Shown here piece after piece: positions 12,143 to 21,046 of a stretch of DNA of 64,000 nucleotides. Position 1 is the first letter of the stretch. Each line of letters opens with the position of its first letter. A program made the position numbers and the translations under genes. The stretch comes from Theristus sp. LFF4_11 (taxonomy: Eukaryota; Nematoda; Chromadorea; Monhysterida; Xyalidae), in assembly GCA_030248135.1 (NCBI GenBank), contig JASANC010003426.1:1-64000 (forward strand), given 5' to 3'. The notes under the pieces were generated by a model, which saw nothing but the letters and a program-made list of their open reading frames with translations, was not told the DNA's origin and searched no databases.

Positions 12143-13725
12143 CTGTTATTATTATTGACCCGCTTATGATTGGCCTGCATATGAACGTGTGGGCGGTCCG
12201 CTGATGATAATTTGGGTTGACCCGCTTATGATCAATTATTGACCCGCTAATGATTGGCCCGCATATGAATGTGCGCGGCCCGCTGATGATAATTTGGGTT
12301 GACCCGCTTATGATCAATTATTGACCCGCTTATGATTGGCCCGCATATGAATGTGCGCGGCCCGCTGATGATAATTTGGGTTGACCCGCTTATGAACACA
12401 TGCGACCCGCTTATGATCGGCCCGCTTTTGATTGTGGACGAACCGCTATAGATCACCCGCTTATGAACATGGGCGATCCGCTTATGATCGACCCGCTTTT
12501 CATTGAGGGCGACCCGCTGTAGATCACCCGCTTATGAACGCGGCCGGCCCGCAAATGATGGCCCGTTTATGAACGACCCGCTTTTTGGGCCGCTTTTGAA
12601 CGACCCGCTTTTGATCGGGCCGCTTCTGATGACAAACCGACCAGGGTTGTTAAAAAAAACAAAAATCGCCATTTTTGTTAAAAAAATTGAAAAAAAAAAT
12701 TCAAAAATCCAAGTTGTGCTAAATCAATCAGGGAGTCCGAAGAACCACATATGATCAGTACCGTGGGCGCGGGGGGGGGGTGGGGGGGGGGTACACCCCC
12801 CCCAGAGCACCAGAGACCGTCGGGTGGGGGGTGGGGGGGGGCACCGTGCCACCCCCCCCTAAAACCGGGCACCCCCCCCCCCCCCCCATCGGACCCCCCC
12901 CCCCCTCCTCGAAAATTTGGCCGACACCCCCCCACACCCCCCATATAAGCTGAATATATGATAACTTGACCATCTTCATTGTAATTTCAACGATTTTGCA
13001 GCAAAATTTAACGTTTTTCCTTCAAAATTTAAGCGAAAAATTATCATGGGGGTGGGGGGGAGGGGTGGACCCCCCACAGCAAATGTTGAAATTATGCACC
13101 CCCCATGGGACCCCCATGGGGGGGTCCCAAGTTACCATTGGTTGGACCCCCCCCCCTCACCTTTTGGGGGGCCCCCCCCCCCCCCCCCACGGCACCATAC
13201 CCAGTACCGTGGGCGAGGGGGTTGGGGGGGTACACCCCCCAGAGCACCACTGACGTTCGGTTGGGGGGGCACCGTGCCACCCCCCCTCCTAAAACCGGGC
13301 ACCCCCCCCCCCATCGGACCCCCCCCCCCCTCGAAAATTTGGCCGACACCCCCCACACCCCCCATGAAATTTTGTCTGGCGGAGACCCCCCTAAAATTTT
13401 TCGTACACCCCAAAATTTTTTTCGAAAATCATGATTTTTTGTCTATAAAGTCTATAATATAAGCTGAATATATGATAACTTGACCATCTTCATTGTAATT
13501 TCAACGATTTTGCAGCAAAATTTAGCGTTTTTCCTTCAAAATTTAAGCGAAAAATTATCATGGGGGGTGGGGGGGGGTGGACCTAGAGATGGAAGGGGCA
13601 AAAAAATATTTTTTTTTAAATTTTTTTTTAAAAAAAAGTAAAAAAAATGAGCATTTTTTATATGTTTTTGTATTAAAAATTTTTGAAATTTTTTCTTTAA
13701 TGTGCCCTGAAAATGCCGTTTTTGG

Positions 13726-14300
13726 CAGTACCGTGGGCCCAAACAAATTTTCGAAGGGGGGGGGTATGGTGCCGTGGGGGGGGGGGGGGGGCCGACCAAA
13801 AAGTGAGGGGGGGTCCAACCTATGGTAACGTGGGACCCCCCCCAGGGGGGTCCCATGGGGGGGGGGGGTGCATTTTGTCAAAATTTTTTTGGTGGGGTCC
13901 ACCCCCCCACCCCCCATGAAATTTTTTCGCTTAAATTTGAAAGGAAAAACGCTAAATTTTGCTGCAAAATCTTTGAAATTACAATGAAGATGGTCAAGTT
14001 ATCATATATTCAGCTTATATTATGGACTTTATAAACAAAAAATCATGATTTTCGAAAAAAATTTAGGGTGTGCAGGGGAAGGTAATGGGGGGGGGGGGGG
14101 TCTCCGCCAGACAAAATTTCATGGGGGGTGTGGGGGGGTGTCGGCCAAATTTTCGGGGGGGGGGGTCCGATGGGGGGGGGGGTGCCCGGTTTTAGGGGGG
14201 GGGGGGGTGGCACGGTGCCCCCCCCACCCCCCCACCCGACGGTCTCTGGTGCTCTGGGGGGGGTGTACCCCCCCCCCCCCCCCCCCCGCCCACGGTACGG
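13726..14300. mobile_element. Family A hAT-like element, level 5 (TSD GTTTTTGG)
   Basis: A 575-bp copy with TIR CAGTACCGTGGGC and right end GCCCACGGTACGG (one substitution). GTTTTTGG flanks it at 13718-13725 and 14301-14308. The empty site is visible in copy 1 of family B (the complement of GCCAAAAACGGC near 6823). Long G and C runs alternate with an AT-rich middle. Confidence 0.92.
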
Positions 14301-14457
14301 GTTTTTGGCATAATTTTTCGAAAGTTCAACAAAAATTTTCTTTGACTTTACCTTGTCACTTAGTCTTCAACGCTGCAGGTGGTATTCTGGATTGATTTAT
14401 CGACTGTTTTCAGCCTTGGTGAGTGACGATCGACTCGCGCATTGAAGGACTTGAGCG

Positions 14458-15029
14458 CAGTACCGTGGGCCCAAAAAATTTTTCGACGGGGGGGTATGGT
14501 ACCGTGGGGGGGGGGGGGTGCCGACCAAAAAGTGAGGGGGGGGTCCAACCTATGGTAACGTGGGACCCCCCCCAGGGGGGTCCCATGGGGGGGTGCATTT
14601 TTTCAAAATTTTCTGTGGGGGGGGTCCACGCCCCCCCCCCCACCCCCCCCATGAAATTTTTTCGCTCAAATTTGAAAGGAAAAACGCTAAATTTTGCTGC
14701 AAAATCTTTGAAATTACAATGAAGATGGTCAAGTTATCATATATTCAGCTTATATTATGGACTTTATAGACAAAAAATCATGATTTTCGAAAAAAAATTT
14801 ATGGTGTGCAGAAAATTGGGGGGGGGGGGGGTGTCCGCCAGACAAAATTTCATGGGGGGGGGGGGGGGGTGTCGGCCAAATTTTCGAGGGGGGGGGGTAC
14901 GTTGGGGGGGGGGGGGTGGCCGGTTTTAGGGGGGGGGGGTGGCACGGTGCCCCCCCCACCCCCCCACCCGACGGTCTCGGGTGCTCTGGGGGGGGTGTAC
15001 CCCCCCCCCCCCCCCCGCCCACGGTACTG
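14458..15029. mobile_element. Family A hAT-like element, level 5 (TSD CTTGAGCG)
   Basis: A 572-bp copy, CAGTACCGTGGGC to GCCCACGGTACTG, flanked by CTTGAGCG at 14450-14457 and 15030-15037. The unoccupied site in family B copy 1 (near 6675) has the same sequence with one difference. This makes the duplication a true target-site duplication. Confidence 0.93.
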
Positions 15030-15680
15030 CTTGAGCGTCGCAAAGGCTAGTTCAACAAATTCCGATGCCGCTAAGGTGAGATAGAAGCAGAGAACTCACA
15101 TTTACGCATCGTTTTTCAGGATCTCGAAAGGTCGAAATTGCACTGTCTGCCACTGCAAGCGTAACTTCGTTGGTTGCTCGTTGCTGTTTCGCCTCGTGTC
15201 GTCAGCATGATCACACCGGTTTGTTGTTGAACTTGTTTCCGTGTTATTTGAGGTGAATTGAGAGGCAAAACACGAGACGTGATGTCGTCGGTGGGAAAAT
15301 GGGGTCGCCGAAACCAAGTCTGAAATTTTCACCCTCCTCCCATATGAGTGGGGGTCATATGGTAAGTCGGTGGCTCCTCAGATGGTGATATTCGGACTCC
15401 CTGAAAAATTCTGAACAACTTTCATTTAAAAAAAAAATTAAAAAATTTTTTTTTTTAAAGAAAAAAATAGAAAATTTTTTTTTTCTTGACATCTCTAGGT
15501 GGACCCCCCCCCCACAGAAAATTTTGAAAAAAATGCACCCCCCATGGGACCCCCATGGGGGGGGGTCCCACGTTACCATAGGTTGGACCCCCCCTCACTT
15601 TTTGGTCGGCACCCCCCCCCCCACGGCACCATACCCCCCCCCCTTCGAAAATTGGTTTGGGCCCACGGTACTGACCATAC

Positions 15681-16156
15681 CACAGTTGTTCTAGGGGGGG
15701 GCCTGGGGGGGGGGGCGGCCCCCCCCAAAAAAATTTCGAATCTATCTCTATCAAACAGGTTTTTTCGGCTCAGCTATTATCTATCTAAAAAAATTTCTCA
15801 GCCAGCTATCTATCTGAAAATTTTTGTCTTCGAAGACATAAAATGAGTCAATTTTTGACCAAAATTGACCATTTTTGCTCGTAATTCTTGAAAATTTCGT
15901 TAATTTTAGGTAAAATACGCGTTTATACTTGATTTTTAGTGTATTTTTAGCATTATTTTGCTGTTTTTATAGCTTTTTAGCGTTTTAGCTATCTATCTAT
16001 CAAATTTCAAAATTTTGACCGGCCCCCCCCCCCAAAGTCACATGGCCCCCCCCGCGGCCCCCCCCAAAATTTTCCAGCTATCTATCTATCTAGAAAATTT
16101 GCTCCAGCTATCTATATCGGCCCCCCCCCCAACCCCTCGGCTCTGGAACAACTATG
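15681..16156. mobile_element. Family C hAT-like element (TIR CAYAGTTGTTC, TSD GACCATAC)
   Basis: A 476-bp element starting CACAGTTGTTC and ending GAACAACTATG, with GACCATAC at 15673-15680 and 16157-16164. The interior has C runs, poly-A and a degenerate CTATCTAT microsatellite. There is no coding capacity. A related piece occurs at 63885-63955. Confidence 0.85.
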
Positions 16157-16200
16157 GACCATACCCCCCCTTCGAAAATTGTTTCGACTTCTACCGCATC

Positions 16201-16518
16201 ATGACGCTGAAGAAGAACCTGAAGAATCATCCGAATGCTGCAAATAAACCGGTCAGCGTCGTGAAGAATCTTGGTGCAGCCGATCGTTTTGAGCAACGCA
16301 AAGCCACCACCGTGCGCAAACGCCTCGAGAATAAGAAGATCAAAGTCCTGAACAAAACTCATGTGATTCTCATTGTGGATGGTGTAGAAGGTCATTACAC
16401 CAAGTTTCTGACGATGGCAGACGTGACCAAAGACCAGCTTCACAAGTTGACCATTGAAGAGAAGAACAAAAAGAAGCAAACGAACGCCAACGCAGCGAGC
16501 ACGTCCACTGCAAACTAA
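16201..16518 (+). CDS. Small Lys-rich protein of unknown function, possibly ORF1 of the Penelope-like element
   Basis: An ATG frame of 105 residues starting MTLKKNLKN, rich in Lys and Asn, with a hydrophobic patch (THVILIVDGVEGHY) and a basic tail ending ASTSTAN. The frame is open upstream to the edge of the inserted cassette (near 16192), so it could be a terminal exon. It lies 400 bp before the reverse-transcriptase frame, in the same orientation and inside the same insertion, which suggests it belongs to the element. I do not recognise the family; a captured host exon is the alternative. Confidence 0.45.
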   Translation: MTLKKNLKNHPNAANKPVSVVKNLGAADRFEQRKATTVRKRLENKKIKVLNKTHVILIVDGVEGHYTKFLTMADVTKDQLHKLTIEEKNKKKQTNANAASTSTAN

Positions 16519-16859
16519 GCTTGAGCAACAGTTTTATTTTCGTCACCTAGGTTCAGTTGGTTCGGTATTTTAGTTTTTTTTTTCCCTTTTAGTTTTTTCC
16601 TGCTTTTGGGTTTTGTTGTGTTGACGCAGTTTGTGATTTTTTGTGACATTTTATTTTTGCGTGTCTTTTGTTTTTGTTTTTAACTCTAGTTCTCTTTCGT
16701 TTTGTTTTATAAAATCTTCACGTTTCATCCTTTCATTCGGTTTTCTTCTTATTCAAGCAATAATGGGAGGAGCTGTACCTCCTGCGAAGAGCAAAACAAC
16801 CAGCGGGACCGGGTATGGATCTGGTTCAAAAGTCACGGTGCACGCCGGCACATGTGACG

Positions 16860-16960
16860 CCTTGCCTCCGGTCTGACGGTGGCCGTACCCGGGAAACCGG
16901 GGAGGGGCTTCCTTAACCGCGGCAGCCCCGCGGGTCCCTTCCGGCGTCTTCCGTCTCTGA
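16860..16960. other. GC-rich leader with GNRA-type hairpin upstream of the RT frame
   Basis: A short GC-rich island in otherwise AT-rich DNA. It contains CCCGGGAAACCGGG, which can form a 5-bp hairpin closed by a GAAA tetraloop, and a CCGCGG-containing palindrome. The RT frame opens inside it at 16917, just after TAA at 16914-16916. Confidence 0.4.
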
Positions 16961-19850
16961 GGATGAGTCACCTTTGAGATCGGAAGTAAAACCCAAACGA
17001 CCCACGAACCAAACAAATACTTATACTAAAAAGGTCGCATGTATTCAGCTTAATCTTAATAATGACAATTCACCAGCTATAAGTTGGTGGTCTAAAAAGC
17101 TGATTGGGACCAACTGCACCACAGCTTGTGGCGAACGAAACTGCAGAGTTTGTGCTACTATTGATCACTCTGATCTTGTCCGATCTCATGCAACTAATAT
17201 TCTCTACCGAATGATCTCTGACACTGCATTTACGTGCAAGTCCAAAAATGTCGTCTACCTCATTTCATGTCGAAAATGTGGGTTTCAGTACATCGGACAA
17301 ACAGGCCGTATGTTGAAGCAACGCATCATGGAACATCTACGCAGCATTCGTAATACGGACAAACAGACGTTGCTGGTACGTCACTTCTCGCTAAATGGGC
17401 ATTGTGTGGATGATTTAAAGGTGAGAGTCCTGTTTTCCCTGGACAATCAAGTAGCAGACAGTAACGTCATACGTGGACAACTTCTTAGAGTTGAAAACTT
17501 CTTGATTAGACTGCTGTGTACGGCATTTCCTTTTGGTCTAAATGATAAGATAGACAACTACGGCAAAATTTCGGAAGATTTATCATGTTTTAAACAAAAA
17601 GGTTCTCCTTTTTTCACTCAGAAAATTCGCCGTAGACGTAGAAATCATGGTCAACAAAAACACAGAACTAAAAGGAAATGCAAAATTGATGTGGTCAATA
17701 AACTTAGACAAATTTATCAAGATGATCATTACGAGAGAAAAAGGATGTTCTATACGCTACATTCAGCACGTAGATGTGAACTTCAAAAAGCTGAACAAAC
17801 AGCTATCAATGAAGCGTGTACTGACAAATGCCTCACCATCCGAAGAATTATTTTAGCTTTTCTTTCTGGTAGATTTCAAGCACATGCAAACGATGGTGCA
17901 AAAAAGAAGCACACTTCCTTTTTTGCGGTTCCTTTCATTGATAAGAAAATTGAAGCTTTAAAATTAGAAACACTTTTCAGAGATCATAGAATTCGTAATC
18001 TTGCACCTACTCGTGTTACTGACAAACTCAAAAATATCAATGTTGTCTATTCTTATGACAAGCCCATTAGTAGTATTCTTTGTAACCACAACAAACTCCT
18101 GAAAAGTCTGACACCACAGCTTCTTCGTGATATTCTTAGTTCAAATTGCGATTGTGTCAATAACCAGTACAAGCATCCTGCTTTCAACCACGTCATTACC
18201 GGTGATCTTAGCATTATTTCTGATAACATGCTTCATAAATTGTTCAATAAAGGTTCTAAATTCAGGTTTTCTGGAGCAGATAAGTCCTGGACCGAGATTT
18301 ATGATGTATTAGTTCAAGCTCTACATGATTTTCTTTGCAAAATCGCCAGAATCTGTCAGGTAAACGTCCACGAACTTATCCGTGTCCGCATACTGTGTGA
18401 AACATTGTTGTGTAATAGAATCGACTTTTTTCGCTCTATCCATACAGATCACACGGCTAAAAAATTTCCTTTCAGCAAACTTTCACAGTTACATTCATGC
18501 TATGTCGTTGCTCAAGCCGATAAAGCTAACAATAACTTTGTTATCATCTGCAAAAAGTTTTATCTTCAAGTTTTGTGTAAGGAAATGGGAGTTAGTTTTG
18601 ATTGCAACGGTAACTTTAGGAATGTTGGCAATGAGGTCTACCGTCCTGTTTTTAATAGTGAGACCAGCATTGTTGATTTTCATGCTAAAGTCAGTTCCAC
18701 GTTTGGTGTTCTCTGTGCAGACTCCGATCTGGTTCTCCCCAAGATCTTTGCCATTCCTAAATTGCATAAAGATCCTTATTCGTTTAGATTTATTGCAGGA
18801 GCAAGACAGTCAAGCTGCAAAGCCATAAACACTTTGCTGCATAAAATCTTGTGTGCCATTCAAAGTCATTTCTTCAACTATTGCAGACAAATTCAGTCAA
18901 ACAATGGCTTGCACTGTTTTTGGGCGGTGAAGAACAACATGGATGTTTTAGCAATGATACAACGCTGTCCCAAGATTGACTGTATCGTGTCAGCAGACTT
19001 CAGCACTCTGTATACCGCTCTTCCACACCAGGTTATTTTCGATAGTCTGGACCGCATCATAAACGTATGTTTCAAAAATTCTAAGAAGAGATTTCTCTGT
19101 TTGTCCAAACATACTGATTACTATCAGTACTGTGACCATAAGCTTCCTGGTTTGGTTTGTTTTGATAGCATGGAGATTAAGGACATGATACGATTTGTAG
19201 TTAGTGAAACTTACGTTCGATTCGCTGATAAAGTTTACCAACAGACTTTGGGTATTCCAATGGGCTCGGTTAGTGCACCCAAACTAGCCTGTCTTACTCT
19301 TACTGGCTTGGAATACAAATATGTCTTAGATCGGGATAACCGTGTCAATGCAGCCAAACTTCGCTATGTATGCCGTTATATTGATGACCTTCTGGTTCTG
19401 AACTGCGAAGACTTTATGGATGTAGCACGTGCCATCTATCCCCCGTCAATTCCGCTCAATCAATCAAACCAGCACACTACCGAGGCCAACTTTCTTGACC
19501 TCGGAATTACGATTAACGGGGGGGTTACGGTAGACGTTTATGACAAAACTAACTGTTTCAATTTCGCGGTTCTCAAATACGTTTTTAGAGACAGCCTCAC
19601 TCATTCATCTGTTGGTTACAATATTTTCAGTGCTCAAATCATTCGCTACGCCAGGGTTTGTTCAAACAAAAAGTTTTTTGCCCGTAATGTCAGTGCTCTC
19701 AGCAAACAACTCATCTCCCAAGGTTTTGCAAAGGACAAACTGCTTATTCGTTTCTTTCGCTTTGCTTCTTGCAACTCAAACATTCTTTTGAAATTTGGCC
19801 TTGACAAAAAATTGAAACTTGTTGCATTTGCATTATCTAATATCGTTTAA
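16917..19850 (+). CDS. Penelope-like retroelement protein, GIY-YIG endonuclease N-terminal to reverse transcriptase (Naiad type)
   Basis: An uninterrupted frame of about 977 codons. The N-terminus carries clustered cysteines (NCTTACGERNCRVC), then GIY-YIG motifs (VVYLISCRKCGFQYIGQTG, EHLRSIR, HFSLNGH). A linker has a CxC motif (NCDCVNN), followed by HVITGDLSII. The reverse transcriptase follows: ADKANNNFVI, IPKLHKDPYSFRFIAGARQ, ADFSTLYTALPH, GIPMGSVSAPKLACL, RYIDDLLVL (catalytic YIDD) and EANFLDLGI. Canonical Penelope elements have GIY-YIG at the C-terminus; this permuted order with CxC is described for Naiad/Chlamys. There is no ATG before the GIY-YIG domain (the first in-frame one is at about residue 100), so the start may be spliced, non-AUG or lost. 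All catalytic motifs look intact, which suggests recent activity. Confidence 0.93.
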   Translation, partial: PRQPRGSLPASSVSEDESPLRSEVKPKRPTNQTNTYTKKVACIQLNLNNDNSPAISWWSKKLIGTNCTTACGERNCRVCATIDHSDLVRSHATNILYRMISDTAFTCKSKNVVYLISCRKCGFQYIGQTGRMLKQRIMEHLRSIRNTDKQTLLVRHFSLNGHCVDDLKVRVLFSLDNQVADSNVIRGQLLRVENFLIRLLCTAFPFGLNDKIDNYGKISEDLSCFKQKGSPFFTQKIRRRRRNHGQQKHRTKRKCKIDVVNKLRQIYQDDHYERKRMFYTLHSARRCELQKAEQTAINEACTDKCLTIRRIILAFLSGRFQAHANDGAKKKHTSFFAVPFIDKKIEALKLETLFRDHRIRNLAPTRVTDKLKNINVVYSYDKPISSILCNHNKLLKSLTPQLLRDILSSNCDCVNNQYKHPAFNHVITGDLSIISDNMLHKLFNKGSKFRFSGADKSWTEIYDVLVQALHDFLCKIARICQVNVHELIRVRILCETLLCNRIDFFRSIHTDHTAKKFPFSKLSQLHSCYVVAQADKANNNFVIICKKFYLQVLCKEMGVSFDCNGNFRNVGNEVYRPVFNSETSIVDFHAKVSSTFGVLCADSDLVLPKIFAIPKLHKDPYSFRFIAGARQSSCKAINTLLHKILCAIQSHFFNYCRQIQSNNGLHCFWAVKNNMDVLAMIQRCPKIDCIVSADFSTLYTALPHQVIFDSLDRIINVCFKNSKKRFLCLSKHTDYYQYCDHKLPGLVCFDSMEIKDMIRFVVSETYVRFADKVYQQTLGIPMGSVSAPKLACLTLTGLEYKYVLDRDNRVNAAKLRYVCRYIDDLLVLNCEDFMDVARAIYPPSIPLNQSNQHTTEANFLDLGITINGGVTVDVYDKTNCFNFAVLKYVFRDSLTHSSVGYNIFSAQIIRYARVCSNKKFFARNVSALSKQLISQGFAKDKLLIRFFRFASCNSNILLKFGLDKKLKLVAFALSNIV

Positions 19851-19874
19851 CTCTTGCTGTTGCTTTGCCGTTTT

Positions 19875-19954
19875 GTTCGACTAGCTTCGTACTGACGAGG
19901 CCCCCTAGTCGAACGAATCGAACGTGTCTACGGATAGGGGCCGAAACACGTTCG
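19875..19954 (+). ncRNA. Candidate hammerhead ribozyme in rearranged strand order, after the PLE stop codon
   Basis: Hammerhead core CUGACGA (19892-19898), GAAA (19943-19946) and cleavage triplet GUC (19926-19928) all occur. Stem I: 19886-19891 with 19929-19934 (6 bp, one G-U). Stem II: 19899-19904 with 19937-19942 (GGCCCC/GGGGCC). Stem III: 19919-19926 with 19947-19954 (8 bp). The strand with the cleavage site lies between the two halves of stem II, unlike standard hammerheads. The same DNA can be read as two hairpins: GTTCGACTAG/CTAGTCGAAC (19875-19884/19905-19914), and a second one whose stem is stem III. Their loops pair through stems I and II. Cleavage could need a pseudoknot or a dimer. 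Confidence 0.6.
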
Positions 19955-20083
19955 GTTCAACCAAACCATCGAACCTTTCATGTCTTAATTTTTTCTTTAC
20001 GTTTTGCAGCTCAGGTGACCGTTCGTCGTCGCGACTCACGTGCATTTCGACACTCTTCTACTGACGAATTTTCTTCCATTCAA

Positions 20084-20234
20084 GATGCCACGTCATAACC
20101 AGCACCATAAACATCAGGACAAACGTCAACATGACCAGCAACAACGTCGGCAGAACGCCAAACGCCAACGACTGGATGCTAATCGGGATCTTGACAATCA
20201 TGAAGACGACGGCAGTGCTCTGAGCGACGAACAG
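20084..20234 (+). CDS. Exon-like Gln/His/Arg-rich N-terminal frame downstream of the PLE
   Basis: An ATG at 20084 opens a very hydrophilic frame (MPRHNQHHKHQDKRQ...SALSDEQ) that ends at a plausible donor (CAG|GTGTGT). It follows the ribozyme-like motif and an acceptor-like TTTTGCAG. In Penelope elements, partial tandem copies (pseudo-LTRs) place 5' sequence after the main frame. This may be the element's first exon in that position. It runs into the right end of the enclosing family A element at about 20349. Confidence 0.35.
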
Positions 20235-21046
20235 GTGTGTAGTTCTTTGGTCTGGGAGATTTTCCTTTTACGTTGTTGCTTTAGAGTCATTTTGAGTCGT
20301 TCATGTGTTCCAGCTCATTCTCATCCTTCCTTTTCACCTTTTACTCAATTGGGCCCACGGTACTGCATATGATATGCAAGCGCTTCCCGAATGACTCCCG
20401 TATGGCGGAACTTTGCAGAATTTGTTTTGGTGACCTCAATTACCCCTTTTCCAAACCGTCACCACCATGCCTCTTGTGTTTTGAGTTTTGACCTCCAAAA
20501 CGTCACTAATTGTCCCCAGCTAAGCTAATGCTAAAGTGAAGAAACATACCGCCTTGAAATTCGATCAATTCTTCTGATGATGTCGCGATGACACGACACG
20601 AAGCAGCAACCAGACAACGTCGCGCTTGCAAACGGAGCAGCGAGCACAATCGGACGCTCTGCGAGGCGAATCGTCACCTTATCTGCATCGGAAATGGTAG
20701 GCAAAGCTTTGGGACGCTCAAAAACTTCATCGCAGATGTTGTCGAAGCCTAAAATCAGTCGGTAAAACGGTCCAAAATCGACTGCTAAAGGTTTTACGAG
20801 GGAAAATCAAAGAAAATTTTTGTTGAACTTTCGAAAAATTGTGCCAAAATTGAGGTTTTCAGAGCATATTAGAGGAAAATTTTTCGAATTAAAAAAAATT
20901 GGCATTTTTGTTTTTTTTAATCACTTAAAAAAAATTTCATTTTTGTTTAACAACCCTACCCGTGAGTCGTGACGACACCCCCGGCCCCCCCCCCCCTCGA
21001 AAATTTGCTTTCGCCTTCGGTGCTGGGTATGGTATGGGGGGGGGGT

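Larger units (their letters stand above)
10560..12625. mobile_element. Foldback-like element F1 with inverted arrays of CATAAGCGGGYC units
   Basis: Left arm, about 10560-10975: some 25 copies of a 13-17 bp unit close to GATCATAAGCGGGYC. Right arm, about 12150-12620: the same units inverted (GRCCCGCTTATGATC). Longer blocks are shared between the arms, for example GGGTCAACCCAAATTATCAT and its complement. The ~1.1-kb core holds a diverged tandem repeat (11101-11395) and two exon-like pieces on the minus strand. Long inverted arms built from short tandem subunits are typical of foldback elements. I see no transposase. Confidence 0.75.
13584..15497. mobile_element. Family B hAT-like element copy 2, level 4 (TSD GGTGGACC)
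   Basis: TAGAGATG at 13584 and CATCTCTA ending at 15497, with GGTGGACC duplicated at 13576-13583 and 15498-15505. The content is the reverse complement of copy 1 (6256-6953), interrupted twice by family A copies. Removing those leaves an element close in size to copy 1. Confidence 0.92.
13202..15673. mobile_element. Family A hAT-like element, level 3 (TSD ACCATACC)
   Basis: CAGTACCGTGGGC at 13202 and GCCCACGGTACTG ending at 15673, with ACCATACC duplicated at 13194-13201 and 15674-15681. It is inserted in the level-2 family A copy and is itself split by family B copy 2. Confidence 0.9.
12756..20365. mobile_element. Family A hAT-like element, level 2 of the nest (TSD CATATGAT)
   Basis: Begins CAGTACCGTGGGC at 12756 and ends GCCCACGGTACTG at 20365. 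The duplication CATATGAT is at 12748-12755 and 20366-20373. Its own sequence is only about 0.6 kb of G- and C-run-rich DNA. The rest is inserted material: another family A copy (13202-15673), family C (15681-16156) and a 4.2-kb Penelope-like cassette (about 16190-20349). The matching duplication shows that both ends belong to one original insertion. Confidence 0.88.
12642..20958. mobile_element. Outer hAT-like element, family B-prime (TIR YAGGGTTG), carrying nested elements
   Basis: The left end CAGGGTTGTTAAA and right end TTTAACAACCCTA are inverted. Sequence just inside both ends aligns with family B: CAGGGAGTCCGAA on the left; GGCGGAACT, the CTCTTGTGTTTTG block and TTTTTGTTGAACTTTCG on the right. 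The two halves are separated by a 7.6-kb insertion with its own target duplication. I could not read a clean duplication outside these outer ends, so the extent is less certain than for the inner elements. Confidence 0.55.

Noticed and set aside
10560..12625. CRISPR-like repeat array
   Set aside because: Units are only ~15 bp without unique spacers, are degenerate and occur in inverted arms, in a eukaryotic setting.
12750..15090. Overlapping Pro- and Gly-rich open frames on both strands
   Set aside because: They are translations of the G/C runs of family A elements, with no start context or homology.
16643..16876. 77-residue frame before the RT as a signal-peptide ORF
   Set aside because: T-rich low-complexity sequence in a different frame from the RT; no splice link was found.
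16868..16900. CTGACGG...GAAAC as a second hammerhead
   Set aside because: The core would be CUGACGG in place of CUGANGA, and the GAAA is explained by a 5-bp GNRA hairpin.
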